Origin: Psococerastis gibbosa
Taxonomy: Eukaryota > Arthropoda > Insecta > Psocodea > Psocidae
Length of the DNA stretch: 64,000 nt
Assembly (NCBI GenBank): GCA_963971405.1
Contig: OZ020493.1
Coordinates: 1,798,001 to 1,862,000, forward strand
Direction: 5' to 3'
The notes beneath the pieces were generated by a model. The model saw nothing but the letters and a program-made list of their open reading frames with translations, ran no database searches and was not told where the DNA came from. Both the position numbers and the translations under genes were made by a program. Shown here piece by piece: positions 35,412 through 48,877 of this stretch (its first letter is position 1; every line of letters starts with the position of its first letter).

Positions 35412-36692
35412 GTGAGTACTTATGGACTGAAGGGCGTAAAGTTTGGGAAGGCTTTGCCCCCCCCCTCCTCGAGCATTGTGCGACGTGGTTCATACTTCAT
35501 GGTCATATATAAGGGATAAACAAGTTTTTATTTCCACGCTCGAATTAGTAAACAGTGAAATCATAAGGTACTCAAGTCTACAGTAGACTTATCTAATTCT
35601 TCAGCATGCAGGTGAAATGGACTGAAGGGCGTAACGTTTGGGAAGGCTTTGCCCCCCCCCCCCCTCCTCGAGCATTGTGCGACGTGGTTCATACTTCATG
35701 GTCATATATAAGGGATAACCAAGTTTTTATTTCAACGCTCGAAGTAGTAAACAGTGAAATCATAAGGTACTCAAGTCTACAGTAGACTTATCTAATTCTT
35801 CAGCATGCAGGTGAAGTACTGGAAGTGCCGGACTAACCACTATCTTTTTTTTTCTAGCAGTCGGGCGGTTTCAATTGACTAGTGGGTACAATGTTTGACT
35901 GATTATGAAAAAAATGTTCAACAATTCCTACACACGGAGGGAATTTCAAACGTGAAGACACACTCCAGTGAATTGCGGAAGACTTTCGATAATCGGACAA
36001 CTACATAAATATTTGTGGGTGAGTACTTTTGGACACAGAGGCGTAATGTGTCCTTCCCTCTCCCAGCCTCGAGCATTGTAAGACGTGGTGGTTCATACGC
36101 CATGGTCCCCTTTGCAGCATTATGAATAGTAGCATTCCTAATAAGGAATATTCATAAAAGATTTAATACAGTATGTGGGTGAGTACATGTGGACTCGGGG
36201 CGAACAGCTACACCCATATAAATAAATATATATGTAGGGAATAAGGAATATTTATAAGGAAGGAATAACCCAGTTTTTATTTGCAGACTCCAATTAGTAA
36301 AGTGTAAACTCATGTCTGCAGTAGACATATTTAAGATCTACATATATATTTGTGGGTGAGTACTTTTGGACTCAGGGGCGTAATGTGTCCTTCCCTCCCC
36401 CAGCCTCGAGCATTGTAAGACGTGGTGGTTCATACGTCATTTTCCCCTTTGCAGCATTATGAATAGTAGCATTCCTAATAAGGAATATACATAAAAGATT
36501 TAATACAGTTTGTGGGTGAGTACTTATGGACTCGGGGCGAACAGCTATACCTATGTAAATAAACATATATGTAGGGAATAAGGAATATTTATAAGGAAGG
36601 AATAACCCAGTTTTTATTTGCAGACTCCAATTAGTAAAGTGTAAACTCATGTCTGCAGTAGACATATTTAAGATCTACATAAATATTTGTGA
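35412..36692 (+). repeat. Unit T3
   Basis: Monomer starts: A 35412, A' 35612, D 35811, B 36019, C 36179, B 36356, C 36516. C 36179 has the ordinary CAGTTTTTATTTGCAG, unlike most T3 copies; the T3 at 39263 shares this. Confidence 0.9.
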
Positions 36693-37439
36693 GTGAGTAC
36701 TTATGGACTAAAGGGCGTAAAGCTTGGGAAGGCTTTGCCCCCCCCCCCTCCTCGAGCACTGTGCGACGTGGTTAATACTTCATTGTCATATATAAGGGAT
36801 AACCAAATTTTTATTTCAACGCTCGAATTAGTAAACAGTGAAATCATAAGGTACTCAAGTCTACAGTAGACTTATCTAATTCTTCAGCATGCAGGTGAAG
36901 TACTGGAAGTGCCGGACTAACCACTATCTTTTTTTTTCTAGCAGTCGGGCGGTTTCAATTGACTAGTGGGTACAATGTTTGACTGATTATGAAAAAAATG
37001 TTCAACAATTCCTACACACGGAGGGAATTTCAAACGTGAAGACACACTCCAGTGAATTGCGGAAGAATTTCGATAATCGGACAACTACATAAATATTTGT
37101 GGGTGAGTACTTTTGGACTCAGGGGCGTAAGGTGTCCTTCCCTCCCCCAGCCTCGAGCATTGTAATACGTGGTGGTTCATACGTCATTTTCCCCTTTGCA
37201 GCATTATGAATAGTAGCATTCCTAATAAGGAATATACATAAAAGATTTAATACAGTTTGTGGGTGAGTACTTATGGACTCGGGGCGAACAGCTATACCTA
37301 TGTAAATAAACATATATGTAGGGAATAAGGAATATTTATAAGGAAGGAATAACCCAGTTTTTATTTGCAGACTCCAATTAGTAAAGTGTAAACTTATGTC
37401 TGCAGTAGACATATTTAAGATCTACATAAATATTTGTGA
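36693..37439 (+). repeat. Unit T1b
   Basis: Monomer starts: A 36693, D 36895, B 37103, C 37263. Confidence 0.9.
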
Positions 37440-39262
37440 GTGAGTACTTATGGACTAAAGGGCGTAAAGCTTGGGAAGGCTTTGCCCCCCCCCCCTCCTC
37501 GAGCACTGTGCGACGTGGTTCATACTTCATTGTCATATATAAAGGATAACCAAATTTTTATTTCAACGCTCGAATTAGTAAACAGTGAAATCATAAGGTA
37601 CTCAAGTCTACAGTAGACTTATCTAATTCTTCAGCATGCAGGTGAAGTACTGGAAGTGCCGGACTAACCACTATCTTTTTTTTTCTAGCAGTCGGGCGGT
37701 TTCAATTGACTAGTGGGTACAATGTTTGACTGATTATGAAAAAAATGTTCAACAATTCCTACACACGGAGGGAATTTCAAACGTAAAGACACACTCCAGT
37801 GGATTGCGGAAGACTTTCGATAATCGGACAACTACATAAATATTTGTGGGTGAGTACTTTTGGACACAGAGGCGTAATGTGTCCTTCCCTCTCCCAGCCT
37901 CGAGCATTGTAAGACGTGGTGGTTCATACGCCATGGTCCCCTTTGCAGCATTATGAATAGTAGCATTCCTAATAAGGAATATTCATAAAAGATTTAATAC
38001 AGTATGTGGGTGAGTACATGTGGACTCGGGGCGAACAGCTACACCTATATAAATAAATATAAATGTAGGGAATAAGGAATATTTATAAGGAAGGAATAAC
38101 CCAGTTTTTATTTGCAGACTCCAATTAGTAAAGTGTAAACTCATGTCTGAAGTAGACATATCTAAGATCTACATAAATATTTGTGAGTGAGTACTTTTGG
38201 ACTCAGGGGCGTAATGTGTCCTTCCCTTCCCCAGCCTCGAGCATTGTAAGACGTGGTGGTTCATACGCCATGGTCCCCTTTGCAGCATTATGAATAGTAG
38301 CATTCCTAATAAGGAATGTACATAAAAGATTTAATACAGTATGTAGGTGAGCACTTATGGACTCGGGGCGAACAGCTACACCTATATAAATTAATATATA
38401 CGTAGGGAATTAGGAATATTTATAAGGAAGGAATAACCCAGTTTTTATTTGCAGACTCCAATAAGTAAAGTGTAAACTCATGTCTGCAGTAGACATATTT
38501 AACACGGAGGGAATTTCAAACGTAAAGACACACTCCAGTGGATTGCGGAAGACTTTCGATAATCGGACAACTACATAAATATTTGTGGGTGAGTACTTTT
38601 GGACACAGAGGCGTAATGTGTCCTTCCCTCTCCCAGCCTCGAGCATTGTAAGTCGTGGTGGTTCATACGCCATGGTCCCCTTTGCAGCATTATGAATAGT
38701 AGCATTCCTAATAAGGAATATACATAAAAGATTTAATACAGTTTGTGGGTGAGTACTTATGGACTCGGGGCGAACAGCTATACCTATGTAAATAAACATA
38801 TATGTAGGGAATAAGGAATATTTATAAGGAAGGAATAACCCAGTTTTTATTTGCAGACTCCAATTAGTAAAGTGTAAACTCATGTCTGAAGTAGACACAT
38901 CTAAGATCTACATAAATATTTGTGAGTGAGTACTTTTGGACTCAGGGGCGTAATGTGTCCTTCCCTTCCCCAGCCTCGAGCATTGTAAGACGTGGTGGTT
39001 CATACGCCATGGTCCCCTTTGCAGCATTATGAATAGTAGCATTCCTAATAAGGAATATTCATAAAAGATTTAATACAGTATGTGGGTGAGTACATGTGGA
39101 CTCGGGGAGAACAGCTACACCTATATAAATAAATATAAATGTAGGGAATAAGGAATATTTATCAGGAAGGAATAACCCAGTTTTTATTTGCAGACTCCAA
39201 TTAGTAAAGTGTAAACTCATGTCTGCAGTAGACATATTTAAGATCTACATAAATATTTGTTA
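37440..39262 (+). repeat. Chimeric unit: T6 start, end from the T7/T2 chimera
   Basis: Monomer starts: A 37440, D 37642, B 37850, C 38010, B 38187, C 38347, d 38502, B 38589, C 38749, B 38926, C 39086. At 38502 d has the flank of a T6 d on the left and the ACGTAAAGACACAC of a full D on the right. The switch lies in the shared CACGGAGGGAATTTCAAA. Confidence 0.88.
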
Positions 39263-40543
39263 GTGAGTACTTATGGACTGAAGGGCGTAAAGTTTGGGAA
39301 GGCTTTGCCCCCCCCCTCCTCGAGCATTGTGCGACGTGGTTCATACTTCATGGTCATATATAAGGGATAAACAAGTTTTTATTTCCACGCTCGAATTAGT
39401 AAACAGTGAAATCATAAGGTACTCAAGTCTACAGTAGACTTATCTAATTCTTCAGCATGCAGGTGAAATGGACTGAAGGGCGTAACGTTTGGGAAGGCTT
39501 TGCCCCCCCCCCCCCTCCTCGAGCATTGTGCGACGTGGTTCATACTTCATGGTCATATATAAGGGATAACCAAGTTTTTATTTCAACGCTCGAAGTAGTA
39601 AACAGTGAAATCATAAGGTACTCAAGTCTACAGTAGACTTATCTAATTCTTCAGCATGCAGGTGAAGTACTGGAAGTGCCGGACTAACCACTATCTTTTT
39701 TTTTCTAGCAGTCGGGCGGTTTCAATTGACTAGTGGGTACAATGTTTGACTGATTATGAAAAAAATGTTCAACAATTCCTACACACGGAGGGAATTTCAA
39801 ACGTGAAGACACACTCCAGTGAATTGCGGAAGACTTTCGATAATCGGACAACTACATAAATATTTGTGGGTGAGTACTTTTGGACACAGAGGCGTAATGT
39901 GTCCTTCCCTCTCCCAGCCTCGAGCATTGTAAGACGTGGTGGTTCATACGCCATGGTCCCCTTTGCAGCATTATGAATAGTAGCATTCCTAATAAGGAAT
40001 ATTCATAAAAGATTTAATACAGTATGTGGGTGAGTACATGTGGACTCGGGGCGAACAGCTACACCCATATAAATAAATATATATGTAGGGAATAAGGAAT
40101 ATTTATAAGGAAGGAATAACCCAGTTTTTATTTGCAGACTCCAATTAGTAAAGTGTAAACTCATGTCTGCAGTAGACATATTTAAGATCTACATATATAT
40201 TTGTGGGTGAGTACTTTTGGACTCAGGGGCGTAATGTGTCCTTCCCTCCCCCAGCCTCGAGCATTGTAAGACGTGGTGGTTCATACGTCATTTTCCCCTT
40301 TGCAGCATTATGAATAGTAGCATTCCTAATAAGGAATATACATAAAAGATTTAATACAGTTTGTGGGTGAGTACTTATGGACTCGGGGCGAACAGCTATA
40401 CCTATGTAAATAAACATATATGTAGGGAATAAGGAATATTTATAAGGAAGGAATAACCCAGTTTTTATTTGCAGACTCCAATTAGTAAAGTGTAAACTCA
40501 TGTCTGCAGTAGACATATTTAAGATCTACATAAATATTTGTGA
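39263..40543 (+). repeat. Unit T3
   Basis: Monomer starts: A 39263, A' 39463, D 39662, B 39870, C 40030, B 40207, C 40367. Confidence 0.9.
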
Positions 40544-41290
40544 GTGAGTACTTATGGACTAAAGGGCGTAAAGCTTGGGAAGGCTTTGCCCCCCCCCCCT
40601 CCTCGAGCACTGTGCGACGTGGTTAATACTTCATTGTCATATATAAGGGATAACCAAATTTTTATTTCAACGCTCGAATTAGTAAACAGTGAAATCATAA
40701 GGTACTCAAGTCTACAGTAGACTTATCTAATTCTTCAGCATGCAGGTGAAGTACTGGAAGTGCCGGACTAACCACTATCTTTTTTTTTCTAGCAGTCGGG
40801 CGGTTTCAATTGACTAGTGGGTACAATGTTTGACTGATTATGAAAAAAATGTTCAACAATTCCTACACACGGAGGGAATTTCAAACGTGAAGACACACTC
40901 CAGTGAATTGCGGAAGAATTTCGATAATCGGACAACTACATAAATATTTGTGGGTGAGTACTTTTGGACTCAGGGGCGTAAGGTGTCCTTCCCTCCCCCA
41001 GCCTCGAGCATTGTAATACGTGGTGGTTCATACGTCATTTTCCCCTTTGCAGCATTATGAATAGTAGCATTCCTAATAAGGAATATACATAAAAGATTTA
41101 ATACAGTTTGTGGGTGAGTACTTATGGACTCGGGGCGAACAGCTATACCTATGTAAATAAACATATATGTAGGGAATAAGGAATATTTATAAGGAAGGAA
41201 TAACCCAGTTTTTATTTGCAGACTCCAATTAGTAAAGTGTAAACTTATGTCTGCAGTAGACATATTTAAGATCTACATAAATATTTGTGA
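40544..41290 (+). repeat. Unit T1b
   Basis: Monomer starts: A 40544, D 40746, B 40954, C 41114. Confidence 0.9.
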
Positions 41291-43419
41291 GTGAGTACTT
41301 ATGGACTAAAGGGCGTAAAGCTTGGGAAGGCTTTGCCCCCCCCCCCTCCTCGAGCACTGTGCGACGTGGTTCATACTTCATTGTCATATATAAAGGATAA
41401 CCAAATTTTTATTTCAACGCTCGAATTAGTAAACAGTGAAATCATAAGGTACTCAAGTCTACAGTAGACTTATCTAATTCTTCAGCATGCAGGTGAAGTA
41501 CTGGAAGTGCCGGACTAACCACTATCTTTTTTTTTCTAGCAGTCGGGCGGTTTCAATTGACTAGTGGGTACAATGTTTGACTGATTATGAAAAAAATGTT
41601 CAACAATTCCTACACACGGAGGGAATTTCAAACGTAAAGACACACTCCAGTGGATTGCGGAAGACTTTCGATAATCGGACAACTACATAAATATTTGTGG
41701 GTGAGTACTTTTGGACACAGAGGCGTAATGTGTCCTTCCCTCTCCCAGCCTCGAGCATTGTAAGACGTGGTGGTTCATACGCCATGGTCCCCTTTGCAGC
41801 ATTATGAATAGTAGCATTCCTAATAAGGAATATTCATAAAAGATTTAATACAGTATGTGGGTGAGTACATGTGGACTCGGGGCGAACAGCTACACCTATA
41901 TAAATAAATATAAATGTAGGGAATAAGGAATATTTATAAGGAAGGAATAACCCAGTTTTTATTTGCAGACTCCAATTAGTAAAGTGTAAACTCATGTCTG
42001 AAGTAGACATATCTAAGATCTACATAAATATTTGTGAGTGAGTACTTTTGGACTCAGGGGCGTAATGTGTCCTTCCCTTCCCCAGCCTCGAGCATTGTAA
42101 GACGTGGTGGTTCATACGCCATGGTCCCCTTTGCAGCATTATGAATAGTAGCATTCCTAATAAGGAATGTACATAAAAGATTTAATACAGTATGTAGGTG
42201 AGCACTTATGGACTCGGGGCGAACAGCTACACCTATATAAATTAATATATACGTAGGGAATTAGGAATATTTATAAGGAAGGAATAACCCAGTTTTTATT
42301 TGCAGACTCCAATAAGTAAAGTGTAAACTCATGTCTGCAGTAGACATATTTAACACGGAGGGAATTTCAAAAGTGAAGACAAACTCCAGTGAATTGCGGA
42401 AGACTTTCGAAAATCGGACAACTACATAAATATTTGTGCGTGAGTACTTTTGGACACAGAGGCGTAATGTGTCCTTCCCTCTCCCAGCCTCGAGCATTGT
42501 AAGACGTGGTGGTTCATACGCCATGGTCCCCTTTGCAGCATTATGAATAGTAGCATTCCTAATAAGGAATATTCATAAAAGATTTAATACAGTATGTGGG
42601 TGAGTACATGTGGACTCGGGGAGAACAGCTACACCTATATAAATAAATATAAATGTAGGGAATAAGGAATATTTATCAGGAAGGAATAACCCAGTTTTTA
42701 TTTGCAGACTCCAATTAGTAAAGTGTAAACTCATGTCTGAAGTAGACATATCTAAGATCTACATAAATATTTGTGAGTGAGTACTTTTGGACTCAGGGGC
42801 GTAATGTGTCCTTCCCTTCCCCAGCCTCGAGCATTGTAAGACGTGGTGGTTCATACGCCATGGTCCCCTTTGCAGCATTATGAATAGTAGCATTCCTAAT
42901 AAGGAATGTACATAAAAGATTTAATACAGTATGTAGGTGAGCACTTATGGACTCGGGGCGAACAGCTACACCTATATAAATTAATATATACGTAGGGAAT
43001 TAGGAATATTTATAAGGAAGGAACAACCCTGTTTTTATTTGCAGACTCCAATAAGTAAAGTGTAAACTCATGTCTGCAGTAGACATATTTAACACGGAGG
43101 GAATTTCAAAAGTGAAGACAAACTCCAGTGAATTGCGGAAGACTTTCGAAAATCGGACAACTACATAAATATTTGTGGGTGAGTACTTTTGGACTCAGGG
43201 GCGTAATGTGTCCTTCCCTCCCCCAGCCTCGAGCATTGTAAGACGTGGTGGTTCATACGTCATTATAACGCCTACGCCTATATAAATAAATATATATGTA
43301 GGGAATAAGGAATATTTATAAGGAAGGAATAGCCCAGTTTTTATTTGCAGACTCCAATTAGTAAAGTGTAAACTCATGTCTGCAGTAGTCATATTTAAGA
43401 TCTACATAAATATTTGTTA
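41291..43419 (+). repeat. Unit T6
   Basis: Monomer starts: A 41291, D 41493, B 41701, C 41861, B 42038, C 42198, d 42353, B 42440, C 42600, B 42777, C 42937, d 43092, bc 43179. First unit of the complete superunit. Confidence 0.9.
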
Positions 43420-44167
43420 GTGAGTACTTATGGACTGAAGGGCGTAAAGTTTGGGAAGGCTTTGCCCCCCCCCCCCTCCTCGAGCACTGTGCGACGTGGT
43501 TCATACTTCATGGTCATATATAAGGGATCAACAAGTTTTTATTTCCACGCTCGAATTAGTAAACAGTGAAATCATAATGTACTCAAGTCTACAGTAGACT
43601 TATCTAATTCTTCAGCATGCAGGTGAAGTACTGGAAGTGCCGGACTAACCACTATCTTTTTTTTTCTAGCAGTCGGGCTGTTTCAATTGACTAGTGGGTA
43701 CAATGTTTGACTGATTATGAAAAAAATGTTCAACAATTCCTACACACGGAGGGAATTTTAAAAGTGAAGACAAACTCCAGTGAATTGCGGAAGACTTTCG
43801 AAAATCGGACAACTACATAAATATTTGTGGGTGAGTACTTTTGGACTCAGGGGCGTAATGTGTGCTTCCCTCCCCCAGCCTCGAGCATTGTAAGACGTGG
43901 TGGTTCATACGTCATTTTCCCCTTTGCAGCATTATGAATAGTAGCATTCCTAATAAGGAATATACATAAAAGATTTAATACAGTTTGTGGGTGAGTACTT
44001 ATGGACTCGGGGCGAACAGCTATACCTATGTAAATAAACATATATGTAGGGAATAAGGAATATTTATAAGGAAGGAATAACCCAGTTTTTATTTGCAGAC
44101 TCCAATTAGTAAAGTGTAAACTCATGTCTGCAGTAGACATATTTAAGATCTACATAAATATTTGTGA
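43420..44167 (+). repeat. Unit T1c
   Basis: Monomer starts: A 43420, D 43623, B 43831, C 43991. Confidence 0.9.
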
Positions 44168-45991
44168 GTGAGTACTTATGGACTAAAGGGCGTAAAGCTT
44201 GGGAAGGCTTTGCCCCCCCCCCCCTCCTCGAGCACTGTGCGACGTGGTTCATACTTCATTGTCATATATAAGGGATAACCAAATTTTTATTTCAACGCTC
44301 GAATTAGTAAACAGTGAAATCATAAGGTACTCAAGTCTACAGTAGACTTATCTAATTCTTCAGCATGCAGGTGAAGTACTGGAAGTGCCGGACTAACCAC
44401 TATCTTTTTTTTTCTAGCAGTCGGGCGGTTTCAATTGACTAGTGGGTACAATGTTTGACTGATTATGAAAAAAATGTTCAACAATTCCTACACACGGAGG
44501 GAATTTCAAACGTAAAGACACACTCCAGTGGATTGCGGAAGACTTTCGATAATCGGACAACTACATAAATATTTGTGGGTGAGTACTTTTGGACACAGAG
44601 GCGTAATGTGTCCTTCCCTCTCCCAGCCTCGAGCATTGTAAGTCGTGGTGGTTCATACGCCATGGTCCCCTTTGCAGCATTATGAATAGTAGCATTCCTA
44701 ATAAGGAATATTCATAAAAGATTTAATACAGTTTGTGGGTGAGTACTTATGGACTCGGGGCGAACAGCTATACCTATGTAAATAAACATATATGTAGGGA
44801 ATAAGGAATATTTATAAGGAAGGAATAACCCAGTTTTTATTTGCAGACTCCAATTAGTAAAGTGTAAACTCATGTCTGAAGTAGACACATCTAAGATCTA
44901 CATAAATATTTGTGAGTGAGTACTTTTGGACTCAGGGGCGTAATGTGTCCTTCCCTTCCCCAGCCTCGAGCATTGTAAGACGTGGTGGTTCATACGCCAT
45001 GGTCCCCTTTGCAGCATTATGAATAGTAGCATTCCTAATAAGGAATATTCATAAAAGATTTAATACAGTATGTGGGTGAGTACATGTGGACTCGGGGAGA
45101 ACAGCTACACCTATATAAATAAATATAAATGTAGGGAATAAGGAATATTTATCAGGAAGGAATAACCCTTTTTTTATTTGCAGACTCCAATTAGTAAAGT
45201 GTAAACTCATGTCTGAAGTAGACATATCTAAGATCTACATAAATATTTGTGAGTGAGTACTTTTGGACTCAGGGGCGTAATGTGTCCTTCCCTTCCCCAG
45301 CCTCGAGCATTGTAAGACGTGGTGGTTCATACGCCAAGGTCCCCTTTGCAGCATTATGAATAGTAGCATTCCTAATAAGGAATGTACATAAAAGATTTAA
45401 TACAGTATGTAGGTGAGCACTTATGGACTCGGGGCGAACAGCTACACCTATATAAATTAATATATACGTAGGGAATTAGGAATATTTATAAGGAAGGAAC
45501 AACCCAGTTTTTATTTGCAGACTCCAATAAGTAAAGTGTAAACTCATGTCTGCAGTAGACATATTTAACACGGAGGGAATTTCAAAAGTGAAGACAAACT
45601 CCAGTGAATTGCGGAAGACTTTCGAAAATCGGACAACTACATAAATATTTGTGGGTGAGTACTTTTGGACTCAGGGGCGTAATGTGTGCTTCCCTCCCCC
45701 AGCCTCGAGCATTGTAAGACGTGGTGGTTCATACGTCATTTTCCCCTTTGCAGCATTATGAATAGTAGCATTCCTAATAAGGAATATACATAAAAGATTT
45801 AATACAGTTTGTGGGTGAGTACTTATGGACTCTGGGCGAACAGCTATACCTATGTAAATAAACATATATGTAGGGAATAAGGAATATTTATAAGGAAGGA
45901 ATAACCCAGTTTTTATTTGCAGACTCCAATTAGTAAAGTGTAAACTCATGTCTGCAGTAGACATATTTAAGATCTACATAAATATTTGTGA
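44168..45991 (+). repeat. Unit T7
   Basis: Monomer starts: A 44168, D 44371, B 44579, C 44739, B 44916, C 45076, B 45253, C 45413, d 45568, B 45655, C 45815. All T7 markers are present. Matches 8657-10482 at a shift of about 35.51 kb. Confidence 0.9.
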
Positions 45992-47045
45992 GTGAGTACT
46001 TATGGACTAAAGGGCGTAAAGCTTGGGAAGGCTTTGCCCCCCCCCCCCTCCTCGAGCACTGTGCGACGTGGTTCATACTTCATTGTCATATATAAGGGAT
46101 AACCAAATTTTTATTTCAACGCTCGAATTAGTAAACAGTGAAATCATAAGGTACTCAAGTCTACAGTAGACTTATCTAATTCTTCAGCATGCAGGTGAAG
46201 TACTGGAAGTGCCGGACTAACCACTATCTTTTTTTTTCTAGCAGTCGGGCGGTTTCAATTGACTAGTGGGTACAATGTTTGACTGATTATGAAAAAAATG
46301 TTCAACAATTGCTACACACGGAGGGAATTTCAAACGTAAAGACACACTCCAGTGGATTGCGGAAGACTTTCGATAATCGGACAACTACATAAATATTTGT
46401 GGGTGAGTACTTTTGGACACAGAGGCGTAATGTATCCTTCCCTCTCCCAGCCTCGAGCATTGTAAGTCGTGGTGGTTCATACGCCATGGTCCCCTTTGCA
46501 GCATTATGAATAGTAGCATTCCTAATAAGGAATATTCATAAAAGATTTAATACAGTATGTGGGTGAGTACATGTGGACTCGGGGCGAACAGCTACACCTA
46601 TATAAATTAATATATACGTAGGGAATTAGGAATATTTATAAGGAAGGAATAACCCAGTTTTTATTTGCAGACTCCAATAAGTAAAGTGTAAACTCATGTC
46701 TGCAGTAGACATATTTAACACGGAGGGAATTTCAAAAGTGAAGACAAACTCCAGTGAATTGCGGAAGACTTTCGAAAATCGGACAACTACATTAATATTT
46801 GTGGGTGAGTACTTTTGGACTCAGGGGCGTAATGTGTCCTTCCCTCCCCCAGCCTCGAGCATTGTAAGACGTGGTGGTTCATACGTCATTATAACGCCTA
46901 CGCCTATATAAATAAATATATATGTAGGGAATAAGGAATATTTATAAGGAAGGAATAGCCCAGTTTTTATTTGCAGACTCCAATTAGTAAAGTGTAAACT
47001 CATGTCTGCAGTAGTCATATTTAAGATCTACATAAATATTTGTTA
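45992..47045 (+). repeat. Unit T4
   Basis: Monomer starts: A 45992, D 46195, B 46403, C 46563, d 46718, bc 46805. Private changes: AATTGCTACAC in D, TGTATCC in B, ACATTAATAT in d. Confidence 0.9.
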
Positions 47046-47792
47046 GTGAGTACTTATGGACTGAAGGGCGTAAAGTTTGGGAAGGCTTTGCCCCCCCCCC
47101 CTCCTCGAGCACTGTGCGACGTGGTTCATACTTCATGGTCATATATAAGGGATAAACAAGTTTTTATTTCCACGCTCGAATTAGTAAACAGTGAAATCAT
47201 AATGTACTCAAGTCTACAGTAGACTTATCTAATTCTTCAGCATGCAGGTGAAGTACTGGAAGTGCCGGACTAACCACTATCTTTTTTTTTCTAGCAGTCG
47301 GGCTGTTTCAATTGACTAGTGGGTACAATGTTTGACTGATTATGAAAAAAATGTTCAACAATTCCTACACACGGAGGGAATTTTAAAAGTGAAGACAAAC
47401 TCCAGTGAATTGCGGAAGACTTTCGAAAATCGGACAACTACATAAATATTTGTGGGTGAGTACTTTTGGACTCAGGGGCGTAATGTGTCCTTCCCTCCCC
47501 CAGCCTCGAGCATTGTAAGACGTGGTGGTTCATACGTCATTTTCCCCTTTGCAGCATTATGAATAGTAGCATTCCTAATAAGGAATATACATAAAAGATT
47601 TAATACAGTTTGTGGGTGAGTACTTATGGACTCGGGGCGAACAGCTATACCTATGTAAATAAACATATATGTAGGGAATAAGGAATATTTATAAGGAAGG
47701 AATAACCCAGTTTTTATTTGCAGACTCCAATTAGTAAAGTGTAAACTCATGTCTGCAGTAGACATATTTAAGATCTACATAAATATTTGTGA
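47046..47792 (+). repeat. Unit T1a
   Basis: Monomer starts: A 47046, D 47248, B 47456, C 47616. Confidence 0.9.
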
Positions 47793-48877
47793 GTGAGTAC
47801 TTATGGACTAAAGGGCGTAAAGCTTGGGAAGGCTTTGCCCCCCCCCCCCTCCTCGGGCACTGTGCGACGTGGTTAATACTTCATTGTCATATATAAGGGA
47901 TAACCAAATTTTTATTTCAACGCTCGAATTAGTAAACAGTGAAATCATAAGGTACTCAAGTCTACAGTAGACTTATCTAATTCTTCAGCATGCAGGTGAA
48001 GTACTGGAAGTGCCGGACTAACCACTATCTTTTTTTTTCTAGCAGTCGGGCGGTTTCAATTGACTAGTGGGTACAATGTTTGACTGATTATGAAAAAAAT
48101 GTTCAACAATTCCTACACACGGAGGGAATTTCAAACGTGAAGACACACTCCAGTGAATTGCGGAAGACTTTCGATAATCGGACAACTACATAAATATTTG
48201 TGGGTGAGTACTTTTGGACTCAGGGGCGTAAGGTGTCCTTCCCTCCCCCAGCCTCGAGCATTGTAATACGTGGTGGTTCATACGTCATTTTCCCCTTTGC
48301 AGCATTATGAATAGTAGCATTCCTAATAAGGAATATACATAAAAGATTTAATACAGTTTGTGGGTGAGTACTTATGGACTCGGGGCGAACAGCTATACCT
48401 ATGTAAATAAACATATATGTAGGGAATAAGGAATATTTATAAGGAAGGAATAACCCAGTTTTTATTTGCAGACTCCAATTAGTAAAGTGTAAACTCATGT
48501 CTGAAGTAGACACATCTAAGATCTACATAAATATTTGTGAGTGAGTACTTTTGGACTCAGGGGCGTAATGTGTCCTTCCCTTCCCCAGCCTCGAGCATTG
48601 TAAGACGTGGTGGTTCATACGCCATGGTCCCCTTTGCAGCATTATGAATAGTAGCATTCCTAATAAGGAATATTCATAAAAGATTTAATACAGTATGTGG
48701 GTGAGTACATGTGGACTCGGGGAGAACAGCTACACCTATATAAATAAATATAAATGTAGGGAATAAGGAATATTTATCAGGAAGGAATAACCCAGTTTTT
48801 ATTTGCAGACTCCAATTAGTAAAGTGTAAACTCATGTCTGCAGTAGACATATTTAAGATCTACATAAATATTTGTTA
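47793..48877 (+). repeat. Unit T2
   Basis: Monomer starts: A 47793, D 47996, B 48204, C 48364, B 48541, C 48701. Confidence 0.9.

Larger units (their letters stand above)
31449..41290 (+). repeat. Rearranged superunit: T6-T1c-chimera-T3-T1b, partly repeated
   Basis: Order: T6, T1c, T7/T2 chimera, T3, T1b, T6/T7/T2 chimera, T3, T1b. T4, T1a and the ordinary T2 are absent. A 3851-bp tandem duplication accounts for the repeated chimera-T3-T1b. The 29.4-35.3 kb part also matches 39.3-45.1 kb at a shift of about 9.84 kb. Confidence 0.8.
34650..42370 (+). repeat. 3851-bp tandem duplication
   Basis: About 34.66-38.51 kb matches 38.51-42.36 kb at a constant shift of 3851 bp (B 34738 and 38589; A 35412 and 39263; A 37440 and 41291). 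The join lies in the hybrid d at 38502. Confidence 0.88.

Noticed and set aside
38410-38898. Longest open frame in the window, 162 residues on the minus strand
   Set aside because: It arises from the hybrid d and chimeric B at 38.5-38.7 kb and joins two shorter repeat frames. It occurs only in this chimera and has no recognisable domain.
46696-46911. Plus-strand 71-residue frame, also at 5417-5632
   Set aside because: It exists in two bc-bearing units only because of single private substitutions that remove a stop codon in the repeat; the other copies are interrupted.
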